Assembly (NCBI GenBank): GCA_947466585.1
Contig: CANIEU010000021.1
Location: forward strand, 1-32,054
DNA length: 32,054 nt
DNA from: Fibrobacterota bacterium
GTDB lineage: Bacteria > Fibrobacterota > Fibrobacteria > UBA11236
Direction: 5' to 3'
A model generated the notes under the pieces. The model worked only from the letters and a program-made list of their open reading frames with translations, was not told the DNA's origin and made no database searches. The translations under genes were made by a program, and so were the position numbers. Below are positions 7,275-15,229 of the stretch, in pieces. The first letter of the stretch is position 1. Each line of letters begins with the position of its first letter.

Positions 7275-7951
7275 AGCGTCTTGCGTTCATTCCTCTTTTT
7301 TTTGCGGCACTCGTTTTCAACGCGGTGTTGTTTTTGGTCGTGCCCACCTTGCAGGCGGCCTTCCGCTCGCCTCCTCCCGCCAAGACGGCGCAGGACTCGC
7401 TGGTACAGCGTGAAGTTGTGACGGAGCTCACGCGGCCCGAGCCGCCGCCGCCGCGCGAAATCCACGAGATCAAGTTGGAGCAAACTTCTCCGCAACCGGT
7501 GACCGAAAGCCGCCCCTCGCTGCCCGGCGGTGGCCTCAAACTCGATCTGAGCGCCGTCGGCGGAGCCGGCAGCATGGCACTGGTGTCGGGTGGAGATCGG
7601 ACCGGGCCCTTGGGTTCCGGTGCGGGCGGTGGCTCGGGTTCGGGCTCCGGTTCCATGGTGTATGAACCGGGCCAAACCGATGCCGACGCGCGCATCTCCG
7701 GCTCCGACCAACCTCCCCGTTACCCCCCGCGCGCCGAACGCGAGGGAGTTAACGGATATGTCGACCTTCTCTTCGTGGTCAACGAATCCGGATTCGCCAC
7801 GCAGATCCAGGTGCTGAAAGAAGAGCCGCCCGGTTACGGCTTCGCTGCGTCGGCTACCGAGGCCGTGCGCAAACTGCGTTTCTCACCCGCGATGTTGCAG
7901 AAAATCCCTGTCAAGCAAAAGGTCCGTCGCCGGATCAACTTCGAGCTATGA
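7271..7951 (+). CDS. tonB: TonB family energy transducer
   Basis: A 226-residue protein. An N-terminal membrane anchor (residues about 4-24, FIPLFFAALVFNAVLFLVV) is followed by a short proline-rich stretch (RPEPPPPREIHEIKLE, 55-70). A glycine/serine linker (112-128) then leads to a C-terminal TonB domain (about 145-226) with YPPRAEREGVNGYVDLLFVV and a conserved LRFSPA segment. It spans the periplasm and transmits proton-motive force to TonB-dependent outer-membrane receptors. No receptor gene is in the window. The periplasm-spanning section is shorter in proline and richer in Gly/Ser than E. coli TonB. The start overlaps exbD, and the stop overlaps the TPR gene by ATGA. Confidence 0.93.
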   Translation: MKRLAFIPLFFAALVFNAVLFLVVPTLQAAFRSPPPAKTAQDSLVQREVVTELTRPEPPPPREIHEIKLEQTSPQPVTESRPSLPGGGLKLDLSAVGGAGSMALVSGGDRTGPLGSGAGGGSGSGSGSMVYEPGQTDADARISGSDQPPRYPPRAEREGVNGYVDLLFVVNESGFATQIQVLKEEPPGYGFAASATEAVRKLRFSPAMLQKIPVKQKVRRRINFEL

Positions 7952-8985
7952 ACCGCGCGCATCTTCTCCACACCGCCCTCGCCGCCGCGCTGCTCGCGTT
8001 TGCGGCCATGGCCGCACCCGCATCGGCCCAGACACGGAATCCGATCGACACGGCGACCGCACCGGATCCGCTCGTTCTTGGCAACACGTTCTACGACAAG
8101 GGCGATTATGCGCGGGCGGCCCAGCAATATCTGATGGTGACGCGCGACACAACTTCCTCGTTGCGCCGGGCCTACGCATGGTTCAATCTTGGAAATTGCC
8201 ACGCGCAGACGGCGGCCTATCACAAGGCCGTGGTGGCGTACCGCCGCTCGGTGGAAGAAGCGCCGAACTTTTCGCGCGGATACCAACTACTCGGCGACGT
8301 GTATTACACGATTGGAGCGACGGGCGAAGCGGTGGCCGCCTACACGCGGTTGCTCGAGATCGAAGACGGCTCGGTGCGCGCGCGGCAGATGCTGGGTGAA
8401 TGCGCACTCAAGGGCGGCGACGTGACCGAAGCGCTCCGACAGTTCGAGGCGGCGCTCAAGCTCGATGCCGACATGCCCGAGATCTACCTCGCGCAGGCCG
8501 AAGCCTATGCGCGCATCCGCGATTATTCCTCCGCCGAAAAGGTGTTGGAAGAAGCGCTGCTGCGCCTGCCCAAACCCGTGGCCGCGGGATACTTCTATCT
8601 CGGACGCCTCTACGAGCTCGACGAGAACACGCGCAAGGCGGTGCGGGCTTATGAAGAAGGGCTGCTCCTTGAGCCCAAACACGCGGAGTACTACCTACGC
8701 ATCGCCGGCATCCACGAACAGGCGGGTGACGATTTTCTCGCACTGCTGATTTTGGAGCAGGGCATCGGTGCGGGTATCGATCGTCCCGAGTTCCGGGTGC
8801 GCCGCGGTGGAATCTTCTTTCGCCAGGGCCGCTACGACAACGCGTTGAAGGAATATCAGGCCGCGTACGCACAAGGCAGCCCGCAGGGGCGCACGGGCAT
8901 TGAGAACGTGGCGGCGGTGTGGTTCAATGCCGGCAAGAAGAAGGAGGCGGATGCCGTCATGGCTTCGCTGCGCGGGGCGGAATGA
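7948..8985 (+). CDS. Periplasmic tetratricopeptide-repeat protein of the TonB operon
   Basis: A 345-residue exported protein. A signal peptide (MNRAHLLHTALAAALLAFAA, then MAAPASA-QT) is followed by tandem TPR helices over about residues 48-335. Recognisable repeats include ARAAQQYLMVTRDTTSSL, AWFNLGNCHAQTAAYHKAVV, GYQLLGDVYYTIGATGEAV and GYFYLGRLYELDENTRKAVR. TPR proteins hold partner proteins, and a TPR gene closes the equivalent Vibrio TonB2 operon, where it assists uptake. Here it is the last gene of the six-gene operon, joined to tonB by an ATGA overlap. No catalytic domain is seen. Confidence 0.9.
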   Translation: MNRAHLLHTALAAALLAFAAMAAPASAQTRNPIDTATAPDPLVLGNTFYDKGDYARAAQQYLMVTRDTTSSLRRAYAWFNLGNCHAQTAAYHKAVVAYRRSVEEAPNFSRGYQLLGDVYYTIGATGEAVAAYTRLLEIEDGSVRARQMLGECALKGGDVTEALRQFEAALKLDADMPEIYLAQAEAYARIRDYSSAEKVLEEALLRLPKPVAAGYFYLGRLYELDENTRKAVRAYEEGLLLEPKHAEYYLRIAGIHEQAGDDFLALLILEQGIGAGIDRPEFRVRRGGIFFRQGRYDNALKEYQAAYAQGSPQGRTGIENVAAVWFNAGKKKEADAVMASLRGAE

Positions 8986-9025
8986 CGCTCCGGATTTCTA
9001 GTTTGCCCGCGACTTACCTCCTTCT

Positions 9026-9047
9026 CCGATTAGACCGATTAGACCGA
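9026..9047. repeat. Nine-base tandem repeat CCGATTAGA, 2.4 copies
   Basis: CCGATTAGA at 9026-9034 and 9035-9043, followed by CCGA. It lies in the 76-base spacer between the TPR gene and the FkbM methyltransferase, 15 bases before the latter's ATG. It could affect spacing of a promoter or leader. No other copy was noticed in the window. Confidence 0.6.
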
Positions 9048-9061
9048 ACAGAGGCTCGCTC

Positions 9062-9970
9062 ATGAAAAGCTTGAACCGGTTGCTGCGAGCGTGGCCTTAT
9101 CTCCGCGGCGTAGCGCGCGGCGTGACCCGTCTGAATATGCGCGGCCTTTCGCGCCTCGCCACCCCAGCTGATGACGCCGTGGTGCGTCTTGCGGGGACCG
9201 ATCTCCGCCTCGTCGTAAACACCCGCGACGTGCTGATGTCCAAGAGCCTCCTCTGGACCGGAACTTACGAGCGTCACGTTTCCCGTCTTATTCTCGAGCG
9301 CCTGAAGCCCGGAGATCTTGCGGTGGATATCGGGGCCAACCTCGGTTATTTCACAACCGTGATGGGGGACCGCGTTCGTTCGGGAAACGGCAAGTTGTAC
9401 GCCTTCGAGCCCGATCCGGGAAACCTCCGCTTGCTGCGCACCAACGTGGCGATCAATGCATTGGAAAATGTCGTGGAGATTTTTCCTGTGGCGCTCGGCG
9501 AGACCGCTGCGCAGATTTATTTGACCAACCTCGACGATCCCAACGCCGGCGGACGTATGACCCTCGACAGCGAGGCGGAAGTGGACGGACATTTTGGTAA
9601 GGATTTTTCGCGCACCGCGGTGGCTTCGATCGCGTGGGACGAACAGTTTCCCGATCCGGCGCCGGTCGCTTTGATCAAGATCGATGTGGAAGGCTACGAG
9701 CCGCGGGTCTTTCGCGGAATGGAGAAGACCCTCCGTGCGCATCACCCGGTGATCTTGATGGAGTTTTCGCCCGAGAACATCACCCGGTCTGGCAAAACCG
9801 ATCCGGGAGAGTTCATGCAGTGGTTGTTCGATCTGGGTTATAAGGCCTCGGGCATTGATTTCCGCACCGGTGGCCTGTATCCGCTGGGGTCGAGTTGGGA
9901 TGCGCTCTGGAAGTTCTTCAACGAGCACGGTTCGGGCGATCACGCGGACTTGTTGCTAGAAGCCCGGTAA
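9062..9970 (+). CDS. FkbM family SAM-dependent methyltransferase
   Basis: A 302-residue protein with the FkbM Rossmann methyltransferase core. AVDIGANLGYFTTVMGDRV (about 97-115) is the SAM-binding glycine loop, YAFEPDPGNLRLLRTNV binds the ribose through its acidic residue, and LIKIDVEGYEPRVFRGM (about 203-219) is the family hallmark. About 75 residues precede the core. FkbM proteins O-methylate sugars or polyketides. Next to a GT9 gene and a glycan export locus, it most likely methylates a sugar of a surface polysaccharide. AGAGG precedes the ATG by about seven bases. Confidence 0.9.
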   Translation: MKSLNRLLRAWPYLRGVARGVTRLNMRGLSRLATPADDAVVRLAGTDLRLVVNTRDVLMSKSLLWTGTYERHVSRLILERLKPGDLAVDIGANLGYFTTVMGDRVRSGNGKLYAFEPDPGNLRLLRTNVAINALENVVEIFPVALGETAAQIYLTNLDDPNAGGRMTLDSEAEVDGHFGKDFSRTAVASIAWDEQFPDPAPVALIKIDVEGYEPRVFRGMEKTLRAHHPVILMEFSPENITRSGKTDPGEFMQWLFDLGYKASGIDFRTGGLYPLGSSWDALWKFFNEHGSGDHADLLLEAR

Positions 9971-9993
9971 AACAAAGTCGCGTTTTCAGTTTC

Positions 9994-11079
9994 ATGATCA
10001 TCCTTCCTGCAAACGCCAACATTTTGGTCGTCAAATTCAACGCCATCGGCGATTTGGTGATGACCACGCCGACGCTACGGGATTTGCGGACGACCTACCC
10101 TTCGGCCCATCTTACCCTCATGGTGGGCTCCTGGTCGGCACCGGTGATCCGGAACGATCCTCATCTGGATGCCGTGCTCGAATTCGATCAGGATATTTTC
10201 TTGCGCAGGCGCTGGAGTGATTTGTTCCGATTGTTGCAGGAAGTGCGTCGCAGGCGTTTCGATGCAGTCGTGATTCTGCACGCCTTGATCCCGGTGCACC
10301 TCTTTTTCCTGCTTGCCGGCATTCCCCTGCGCTTTGGAATGGCGCGCAACGGACGGGATTTTTTCTTGACGCGTTCCGTTCCGGAAGAGTTCGAGCCGGG
10401 CCGCTATTACGGTGCGAAGTATCAACAAGTCGCCGCATTAGCGGGTGCCCGGATCGGTTCCGAGGTTCCCGAACTGCCGGTTTCCGCTGCGGATGAATCT
10501 TCGGCGCGCACGCTGTTGGCCGAAGGCGGGCTCCCCGCGGGCGCGGACTTTTTATTGGTGGCTCCCGGCGGAGGTCGAAATCCGCGCACCGACATGGAGG
10601 CCAAGCGCTGGCCGATCGCACACTTTGTTGGAGCCATTCGCCTTCTTTCGGCCCGTCATCCCGATCTCCGCATCGTGGTCGCAGGTGCGGAAAGCGACCG
10701 TGCCGAAACGGAAGCCGTGGCCCGGCAGATTCCCGAAGTGGTGGATCTCACCGGGCGGGTGACCTTGACGCAATTGGCGGCCGTGGCTCGTGCATCGCGG
10801 GCGGTACTATGCAATGACTCCTCGATGTTGCATCTGGGTGTCGCCGTAGACGTTCCGGTCGTCGTGCCTTTCGGTCCAACCAGTGCCCGCCAGTTGGTGC
10901 CAGAGAATGCTCGTGAATTCGTATGGCAAAGCGGTATCGCGTGCTCGCCCTGCTATCGGGTGGGGAGCGGCGTGCATTTCCCCGGATGTCCGATCAAGTA
11001 CCAATGCCAGCGGGACGCGGTTCCGGAACTGTTGTTGCCCCATCTTGAGCGTGCGCTTGGGCGCACGTCCGCCCGCTAA
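9994..11079 (+). CDS. Glycosyltransferase family 9 (heptosyltransferase-like)
   Basis: A 361-residue GT-B enzyme of the ADP-heptose:LPS heptosyltransferase family. The N-terminal NILVVKFNAIGDLVMTTPTL is the acceptor-side signature. A nucleotide-sugar-side domain follows with APGGGRNPRTDMEAKRWP and CNDSSMLHLGVAVDVPVVVP, ending in FGPT. It acts on the cytoplasmic face of the inner membrane and adds a sugar, often a heptose, to lipid A core or another glycan. The ATG at 9994 places the FNAIGD motif near residue 16 as usual; an earlier in-frame start would overlap the FkbM gene. It lies 23 bases after the FkbM gene and converges with a GT2 gene 19 bases downstream. Confidence 0.9.
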   Translation: MIILPANANILVVKFNAIGDLVMTTPTLRDLRTTYPSAHLTLMVGSWSAPVIRNDPHLDAVLEFDQDIFLRRRWSDLFRLLQEVRRRRFDAVVILHALIPVHLFFLLAGIPLRFGMARNGRDFFLTRSVPEEFEPGRYYGAKYQQVAALAGARIGSEVPELPVSAADESSARTLLAEGGLPAGADFLLVAPGGGRNPRTDMEAKRWPIAHFVGAIRLLSARHPDLRIVVAGAESDRAETEAVARQIPEVVDLTGRVTLTQLAAVARASRAVLCNDSSMLHLGVAVDVPVVVPFGPTSARQLVPENAREFVWQSGIACSPCYRVGSGVHFPGCPIKYQCQRDAVPELLLPHLERALGRTSAR

Positions 11080-11096
11080 GGTGCCCGAGAGGCGGG
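11051..11096 (+). terminator. Possible weak hairpins at the convergent GT9/GT2 boundary
   Basis: GTGCGC-TTGG-GCGCAC (11051-11066) forms a hairpin inside the last GT9 codons. CCCGC at 11073 can pair with GCGGG before TTT near 11092-11098. The convergent genes are only 19 bases apart and no classical T-tract terminator is present. Support is weak. Confidence 0.25.
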
Positions 11097-11098
11097 TT

Positions 11099-11980
11099 TC
11101 AGAGAGCAGTGTCGCGTTGACCCATGCGCCCCCGCCAAGCGTCCAGAAGGCCCGTCTTTACGCTCCGGAACACCTTCGGATGCCGGGCCTGATTAAGCAG
11201 CACAGCCGCCATGTAAAACGTGTAAACGATTTTTTGGACGAGCCTTCCCCGCGTCCACACCAGGTGGGTGTGGTTGCGGACGAGATAATATTGCTTGGGT
11301 GTTCCCGTGCGATCGGCCGATGTTCCAGGCCGGTGGGTGATCACAACGGTCGGACAAAACCGGATTGCATATCCGGCGGCCTTTAGGCGCAAGCACAACT
11401 CGGTATCCTCCGCATACAGGAAATAATCTTCCCGAAACAACCCTGCCGTGTTCAGGACGTCCGCAGGAAAAACCGCGAAGCAACCCGAAACGAAGTCGGG
11501 GTTTCCGGAGTATTTTCGATCGAGTAGATGTTCGACCTCCAATGTCCATCGATTCAGATTCCCGATATTAAACGACGGGTCGCGCGTGTCGGTGTCGAGA
11601 ATCAAACCGGCCAGGACTTCGTCGGGATGAAGGGTAGCCGCTTCCGCGAGGCGGGCGCCGAAACCCGGCTCCGCGAGCGTGTCGTTGTTCAGGGTGGCGA
11701 CATGGGTGAATCCGTCGCTCAAGGCGGCGCACATGCCCAGGTTCATTCCGCTGCCGAACCCCCCGTTTACGGGAGAGGGAAGATAACGATGCTCCCGTCC
11801 GGTGCGTGCGAGACCCTCGCGCAGGATTTTTTCTGACAGGTCGTCGGGCGAGTTGTCGACCAGATAAATCGCGAAGTCTGCGGGATTTCCCTCCGTCAGG
11901 GATTCGAGGCACCGCAGGGTCACTTCCGGAAAACGGAAATTGAGCACCACCACGGCGATGCGGGGCGTGGTGCCGTTCAC
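11099..11980 (-). CDS. Glycosyltransferase family 2 (rhamnosyltransferase-like)
   Basis: A 293-residue GT-A enzyme. RIAVVVLNFRFPEVTLRCLE at the N-terminus, YLVDNSPDD, the metal/nucleotide motif THVATLNNDT and the acceptor-side FLYAEDTELCLRLKAAGY are typical of the WbbL-like GT2 group, which adds rhamnose or similar sugars to glycans. It is cytoplasmic or membrane-associated. I chose the GTG at 11980, one base after the stop of the upstream gene, with GGAAG ahead of it. An ATG at 12028 is in frame but would overlap that gene by 47 bases and add an Arg-rich segment without family similarity. It is the last gene of a four-gene leftward run. Confidence 0.88.
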   Translation of the reverse strand: MNGTTPRIAVVVLNFRFPEVTLRCLESLTEGNPADFAIYLVDNSPDDLSEKILREGLARTGREHRYLPSPVNGGFGSGMNLGMCAALSDGFTHVATLNNDTLAEPGFGARLAEAATLHPDEVLAGLILDTDTRDPSFNIGNLNRWTLEVEHLLDRKYSGNPDFVSGCFAVFPADVLNTAGLFREDYFLYAEDTELCLRLKAAGYAIRFCPTVVITHRPGTSADRTGTPKQYYLVRNHTHLVWTRGRLVQKIVYTFYMAAVLLNQARHPKVFRSVKTGLLDAWRGRMGQRDTAL

Positions 11981-11981
11981 T

Positions 11982-13187
11982 TCAGGTCTTCCCCGAGGCG
12001 TTCCGGAGCGCGACCTCGAAATATTCACGATACCTGCGCTTCATGTTGGCGTCCGAAAAAATGTCGGCGCGCGCGACCGCACGCGCCCGCAGTGCCGCAC
12101 AAGCTTCCGGGTCCGCCAGTAGGCGCTTGAGCGTGCGGCCCCATTCGGCGAAATCGTTGTCCTCCGCCAGCACTGCCGCATTGCCCGCGACTTCAGGAAG
12201 GCTGGTGTTGCGGAACGCAAATACCACATGGCCCTGCATCATGCCCTCCGCGACGGGCAGACCGAAGCCTTCGCCAAGGCTGGGATACAAGGTGATGTCG
12301 CTCTGTTCCATAAGGGCCCGCAAGTCCGCTTCGCTCAACAACCCGCGCAGGGTCACGTTCCCAGCATAAGGAGATTCGGCTAGCAATGCGCGCGCGCGCG
12401 CGCCTTCTTGCTCGAAGTATTTGCCTACCAGGTCGAGTGTAAACGGAATTTCTCCGAACACCTCGCTCAGTCGTGCAACCAAATTGAAGATGTTCTTGCG
12501 GTCCTCGAGCGCGCCGACGTACACGCATCGGAGCGGGAGGCTCAGGGCGCCTGTGCGCGGCGGCGTGGCGGGCTTGAGATTGTTGCGTACGCCTAGCCAT
12601 AGGGGTGTGAGCCGTGTGGGATCGAGCCATGGAAACAGGCGGAGAGCCAGTCGCTTGGTGTGCTCGCTGATGGTGATGCCGGCGGCGCGACGCATCGCCA
12701 ACTCATACTTGTAACGCGTGTAGAGATAGCGCGAGGGTTTTTTCCAAGGCTTCCATTCCCCCGCGATTTGCAGGAAGTCATACCAGACCACGACCTGCGG
12801 AATCGACAGGCGGGTCATGGAGCGGGGTTCGGGATGCACCAGCAAGGCGGCGCCGCGCGTGGCGCGACGATAGCGCCAAGTGGAAAACATTCCTTGGAAG
12901 CGGTCGTAGTGCCCGAGCACGGGCACCTCGGGAACAAGCTCGATGCATTCGGGGGCGATGCCGCGGGGTAGCAAATGCTTTTCAGCCACATCCGGGTAGG
13001 CCAGGTACCGCACACGACCGCGGAAAACGGGCTCGGACAAGACCTCCAGCAGCATGAACACCACCTGCGGAATGCCGCGCATGTCACCCGCGAAGCGAAG
13101 CAAAGTGGTGTCGATGCAGAGAAGGCCCGGGGTGCCTGACACGGGCGTTGTCTCGCGGTCCGCAGAAGGTATTGCGTTCTGTTTCAT
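11982..13187 (-). CDS. Glycosyltransferase family 1 (GT4-like)
   Basis: A 401-residue GT-B enzyme. The N-terminal half includes CIDTTLLRFAGDMRGIPQVV and ITISEHTKRL. The C-terminal half has the donor-binding run CVYVGALEDRKNIFNLV, VTLRGLLSEADLRALMEQSD and LYPSLGEGFGLPVAEGMMQG. Its E-x7-E signature (EGFGLPVAE) is the mark of the GT4/family 1 glycosyltransferases that use UDP- or GDP-sugars. The start at 13187 (MKQNAIPS) is 41 bases past the stop of the upstream methyltransferase; a longer frame would overlap it. A 16-base GC dinucleotide run (12388-12403) encodes an Ala-Arg repeat. It belongs to the leftward glycan gene run. Confidence 0.9.
   Translation of the reverse strand: MKQNAIPSADRETTPVSGTPGLLCIDTTLLRFAGDMRGIPQVVFMLLEVLSEPVFRGRVRYLAYPDVAEKHLLPRGIAPECIELVPEVPVLGHYDRFQGMFSTWRYRRATRGAALLVHPEPRSMTRLSIPQVVVWYDFLQIAGEWKPWKKPSRYLYTRYKYELAMRRAAGITISEHTKRLALRLFPWLDPTRLTPLWLGVRNNLKPATPPRTGALSLPLRCVYVGALEDRKNIFNLVARLSEVFGEIPFTLDLVGKYFEQEGARARALLAESPYAGNVTLRGLLSEADLRALMEQSDITLYPSLGEGFGLPVAEGMMQGHVVFAFRNTSLPEVAGNAAVLAEDNDFAEWGRTLKRLLADPEACAALRARAVARADIFSDANMKRRYREYFEVALRNASGKT
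12388..12403. repeat. (GC)8 dinucleotide tract inside the GT1 gene
   Basis: Sixteen uninterrupted alternating G and C bases within the coding sequence, read on the minus strand as an Ala-Arg repeat (GARARAL). Such tracts can slip in replication and shift the frame. The present length keeps the gene open. Confidence 0.7.
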
Positions 13188-13228
13188 GACGCCATTTTTT
13201 TCGATGCCAGCCTTCGCGAGCCCGAAAC

Positions 13229-14098
13229 TCAGAGGGACTTTTCGAACACCAGGATATCCTGGTAGCTCAGAAACTTTTCGCGCCCGCACCACTTTCCATA
13301 ATGCACGGGTCCGATCACGGAGAAGCCGTTTTTACGGAAAACTTCTCGGACGTATTCTTCCGGGAAAGCGATCGCCGACTCCGGCATTTTCTCGTCGTTG
13401 GTGAGATAGCTGGGACCCTGGTGGTAAAAATCGAGAAATGGAATTTTCGCCTCGATTTTCGCACGCGATTCCGGATTGAGGAGAAAGAACGTGGAGAGGC
13501 AGCGTCCGCCCGTCTGAGTGACTCGTGCGATTTCGGAGACGTAGTTCTCGAAGTCTGCCGGAAGCATGTGCGTAAAAACGGAAGTCAGGAAGGTGAAATC
13601 GAAATGGGAGTCGGGAAACGGAAAGCGATAATCCGCAGCTTGGATCTTGCCCCCGGGGTTGTACTCGAGGTTGTAAACGTCGATCAGATGAAAGCGGAAA
13701 TTCGGGTGACGCGGCGTGATATTCTTGCGACACCACTCCACACCGGTCGGAACGATTTCCATTCCATCGTAGCGGCCCGTTCCGGAAAGAAAGGGGATGA
13801 GCGGAACCGCCATGCGACCGATTCCGCTTCCCACGTCGAGCACACGCTGCTGCGGAGATAGGCCTCCGAGCTTTGTGAAATGCCCGAGAAATTCGGCACC
13901 GGTTTTTTCGAAATCACCGTCGCCAATGAAAATCAATTTGCGGGGGGGGATCAAATGACCCTTTCCCGAAATCCAATCCACGGCATCCAGCACTCTCCAT
14001 GCCGCATGTTTCACGAAGCGACGCAAGGGCGAGGGGATGAGTTTACGTACCGACAAGGGAATGTTGTTCACCACGTGAAGTCCTTTTTTTCCGAGCAC
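13229..14098 (-). CDS. Class I SAM-dependent methyltransferase
   Basis: A 289-residue methyltransferase. Motif I is VLDVGSGIGRMAVPLIPFL (about 86-104), followed by YDGMEIVPTGVEWCRKNI as the acidic-loop strand. Motif IV-like FDFTFLTSVFTHMLPADFEN and motif VI-like RVTQTGGRCLSTFFLLNP complete the fold. The roughly 70-residue N-terminal extension (basic, VRKLIPSPLRRFVKHAAWRV) may lie on the membrane. Placed inside the glycosyltransferase run, it probably methylates a sugar of the polysaccharide. That is inferred from neighbours; the family also includes small-molecule methyltransferases. Confidence 0.88.
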   Translation of the reverse strand: MLGKKGLHVVNNIPLSVRKLIPSPLRRFVKHAAWRVLDAVDWISGKGHLIPPRKLIFIGDGDFEKTGAEFLGHFTKLGGLSPQQRVLDVGSGIGRMAVPLIPFLSGTGRYDGMEIVPTGVEWCRKNITPRHPNFRFHLIDVYNLEYNPGGKIQAADYRFPFPDSHFDFTFLTSVFTHMLPADFENYVSEIARVTQTGGRCLSTFFLLNPESRAKIEAKIPFLDFYHQGPSYLTNDEKMPESAIAFPEEYVREVFRKNGFSVIGPVHYGKWCGREKFLSYQDILVFEKSL

Positions 14099-14167
14099 GC
14101 AGCCTCTTGTCCGAGGGTTTTGCGGCCAAATCTTGATGGGGGAAAAGTTACAATCGAGGGGCTTGGC

Positions 14168-15229
14168 TCAGGGATTGAGATTGAAATTCCCGCGTTTCAA
14201 GGAACGCCATTCCCGGAACCAACCTGTGCGCAAAAGGCGGTCCAGATCCTTCGGGGAAAGTTTTGAATCGGCCAGAATCGCCCGCCTTTTTTCAAGCGAT
14301 CGAGGTACCATCCGGAGGCCGTCCACACATCCGTTGAGCAGGGCTCCGGCGCGTCCGGCCCGTGCGGCGTGTAAAAGGCGCAGCCCGAGATTGAGGAGCA
14401 TTCCGGGCGCGAATCCGAGAAGTGTGGTCACCGGGAAATTCTTCAGTAGCAAGGGAACGAGGTTGCGCGTGCAGTAATACAGTTTGCCCGTGCTGACCGC
14501 GTCCCCGATGGTGGCAGAGCCTTTGTGCAGAATACGCGCATCCGGGACAAAAAGAATTTTTGCCCCGAGATGTCGAGCTCGCATGGAAAGATCCATGTCC
14601 TCGAACAAGAGGAAAAAGTCGTCATCGAACCCGCCGAGGCGATTGAGCAATTCCCTTGGATAGGCAGCAGCGCCGGCACATGCCGAAAGCACTTCCCGCG
14701 GACGGGAAAAAGGGGCGGCCGGGCATCCGGCGAAGGTCATGAAGAAACCGGCTCTGTAAAGCGTGTCTCCCCCGGAATCCAAAAGGGTGGGGTTGGAATA
14801 TTTGAGCAACGCGCAGGCGAAGACGCGGTAGTCGGGATATTCCCGGATGGCCTTGGCCAGGCTCCCTATTGCCCCGGGTTCCACGCGGGTGTCGTTGTTC
14901 AGGAAAAGCACGAATTCACCGGTGCAATGGGCGATGCCGAGATTGTTCCCGCCCGTGAATCCGAGATTCGAGGTCGATAGCACGATCCGAACTTCTGGAA
15001 AATTTTGCCTGACGAACTCCACGGACTCGTCCCGGGAGGCGTTGTCCACCAAAACCACTTCAAAGTCGCGAAACTCCTGATCGCGCAAAGAGCCCAAGCA
15101 TTCCTGCAAGTGCTTAAGTCCGTTGTAGTTTACGGTGAGTACGCTGAAGAGGGGAATGGGATGCTCCCGGTAGGTAGGCGCGCGGCGCAAGGGTCGGGGG
15201 AAGCTACATTTTTCGAAAATTGGCGACAA
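14168..15229 (-). CDS. Glycosyltransferase family 2
   Basis: A 353-residue GT-A enzyme: FSVLTVNYNGLKHLQECLGS, VVLVDNASRDESVEFVRQNF, NLGFTGGNNLGIAHCTGEFV, FLNNDTRVEPGAIG and LLFEDMDLSMRARHLGAKIL are the ordered GT2 motifs of the rhamnosyltransferase-like group. A C-terminal hydrophobic segment near 250-275 (LVPLLLKNFPVTTLLGFAPG) may be membrane-attached. It is the first gene of the leftward run. The start is uncertain. No ATG precedes the catalytic domain; in-frame TTG codons occur at 15229 and 15190. The outer one overlaps the TTG start of the divergent flippase gene by ten bases, so at least one of the two genes probably starts further in. Confidence 0.85.
   Translation of the reverse strand: MSPIFEKCSFPRPLRRAPTYREHPIPLFSVLTVNYNGLKHLQECLGSLRDQEFRDFEVVLVDNASRDESVEFVRQNFPEVRIVLSTSNLGFTGGNNLGIAHCTGEFVLFLNNDTRVEPGAIGSLAKAIREYPDYRVFACALLKYSNPTLLDSGGDTLYRAGFFMTFAGCPAAPFSRPREVLSACAGAAAYPRELLNRLGGFDDDFFLLFEDMDLSMRARHLGAKILFVPDARILHKGSATIGDAVSTGKLYYCTRNLVPLLLKNFPVTTLLGFAPGMLLNLGLRLLHAARAGRAGALLNGCVDGLRMVPRSLEKRRAILADSKLSPKDLDRLLRTGWFREWRSLKRGNFNLNP

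Noticed and set aside
11981-12028. ATG at 12028 as start of the leftward GT2 gene
   Set aside because: It would overlap the GT1 coding end by 47 bases and add an Arg-rich tail. GTG at 11980, directly after the GT1 stop and with GGAAG upstream, fits better.
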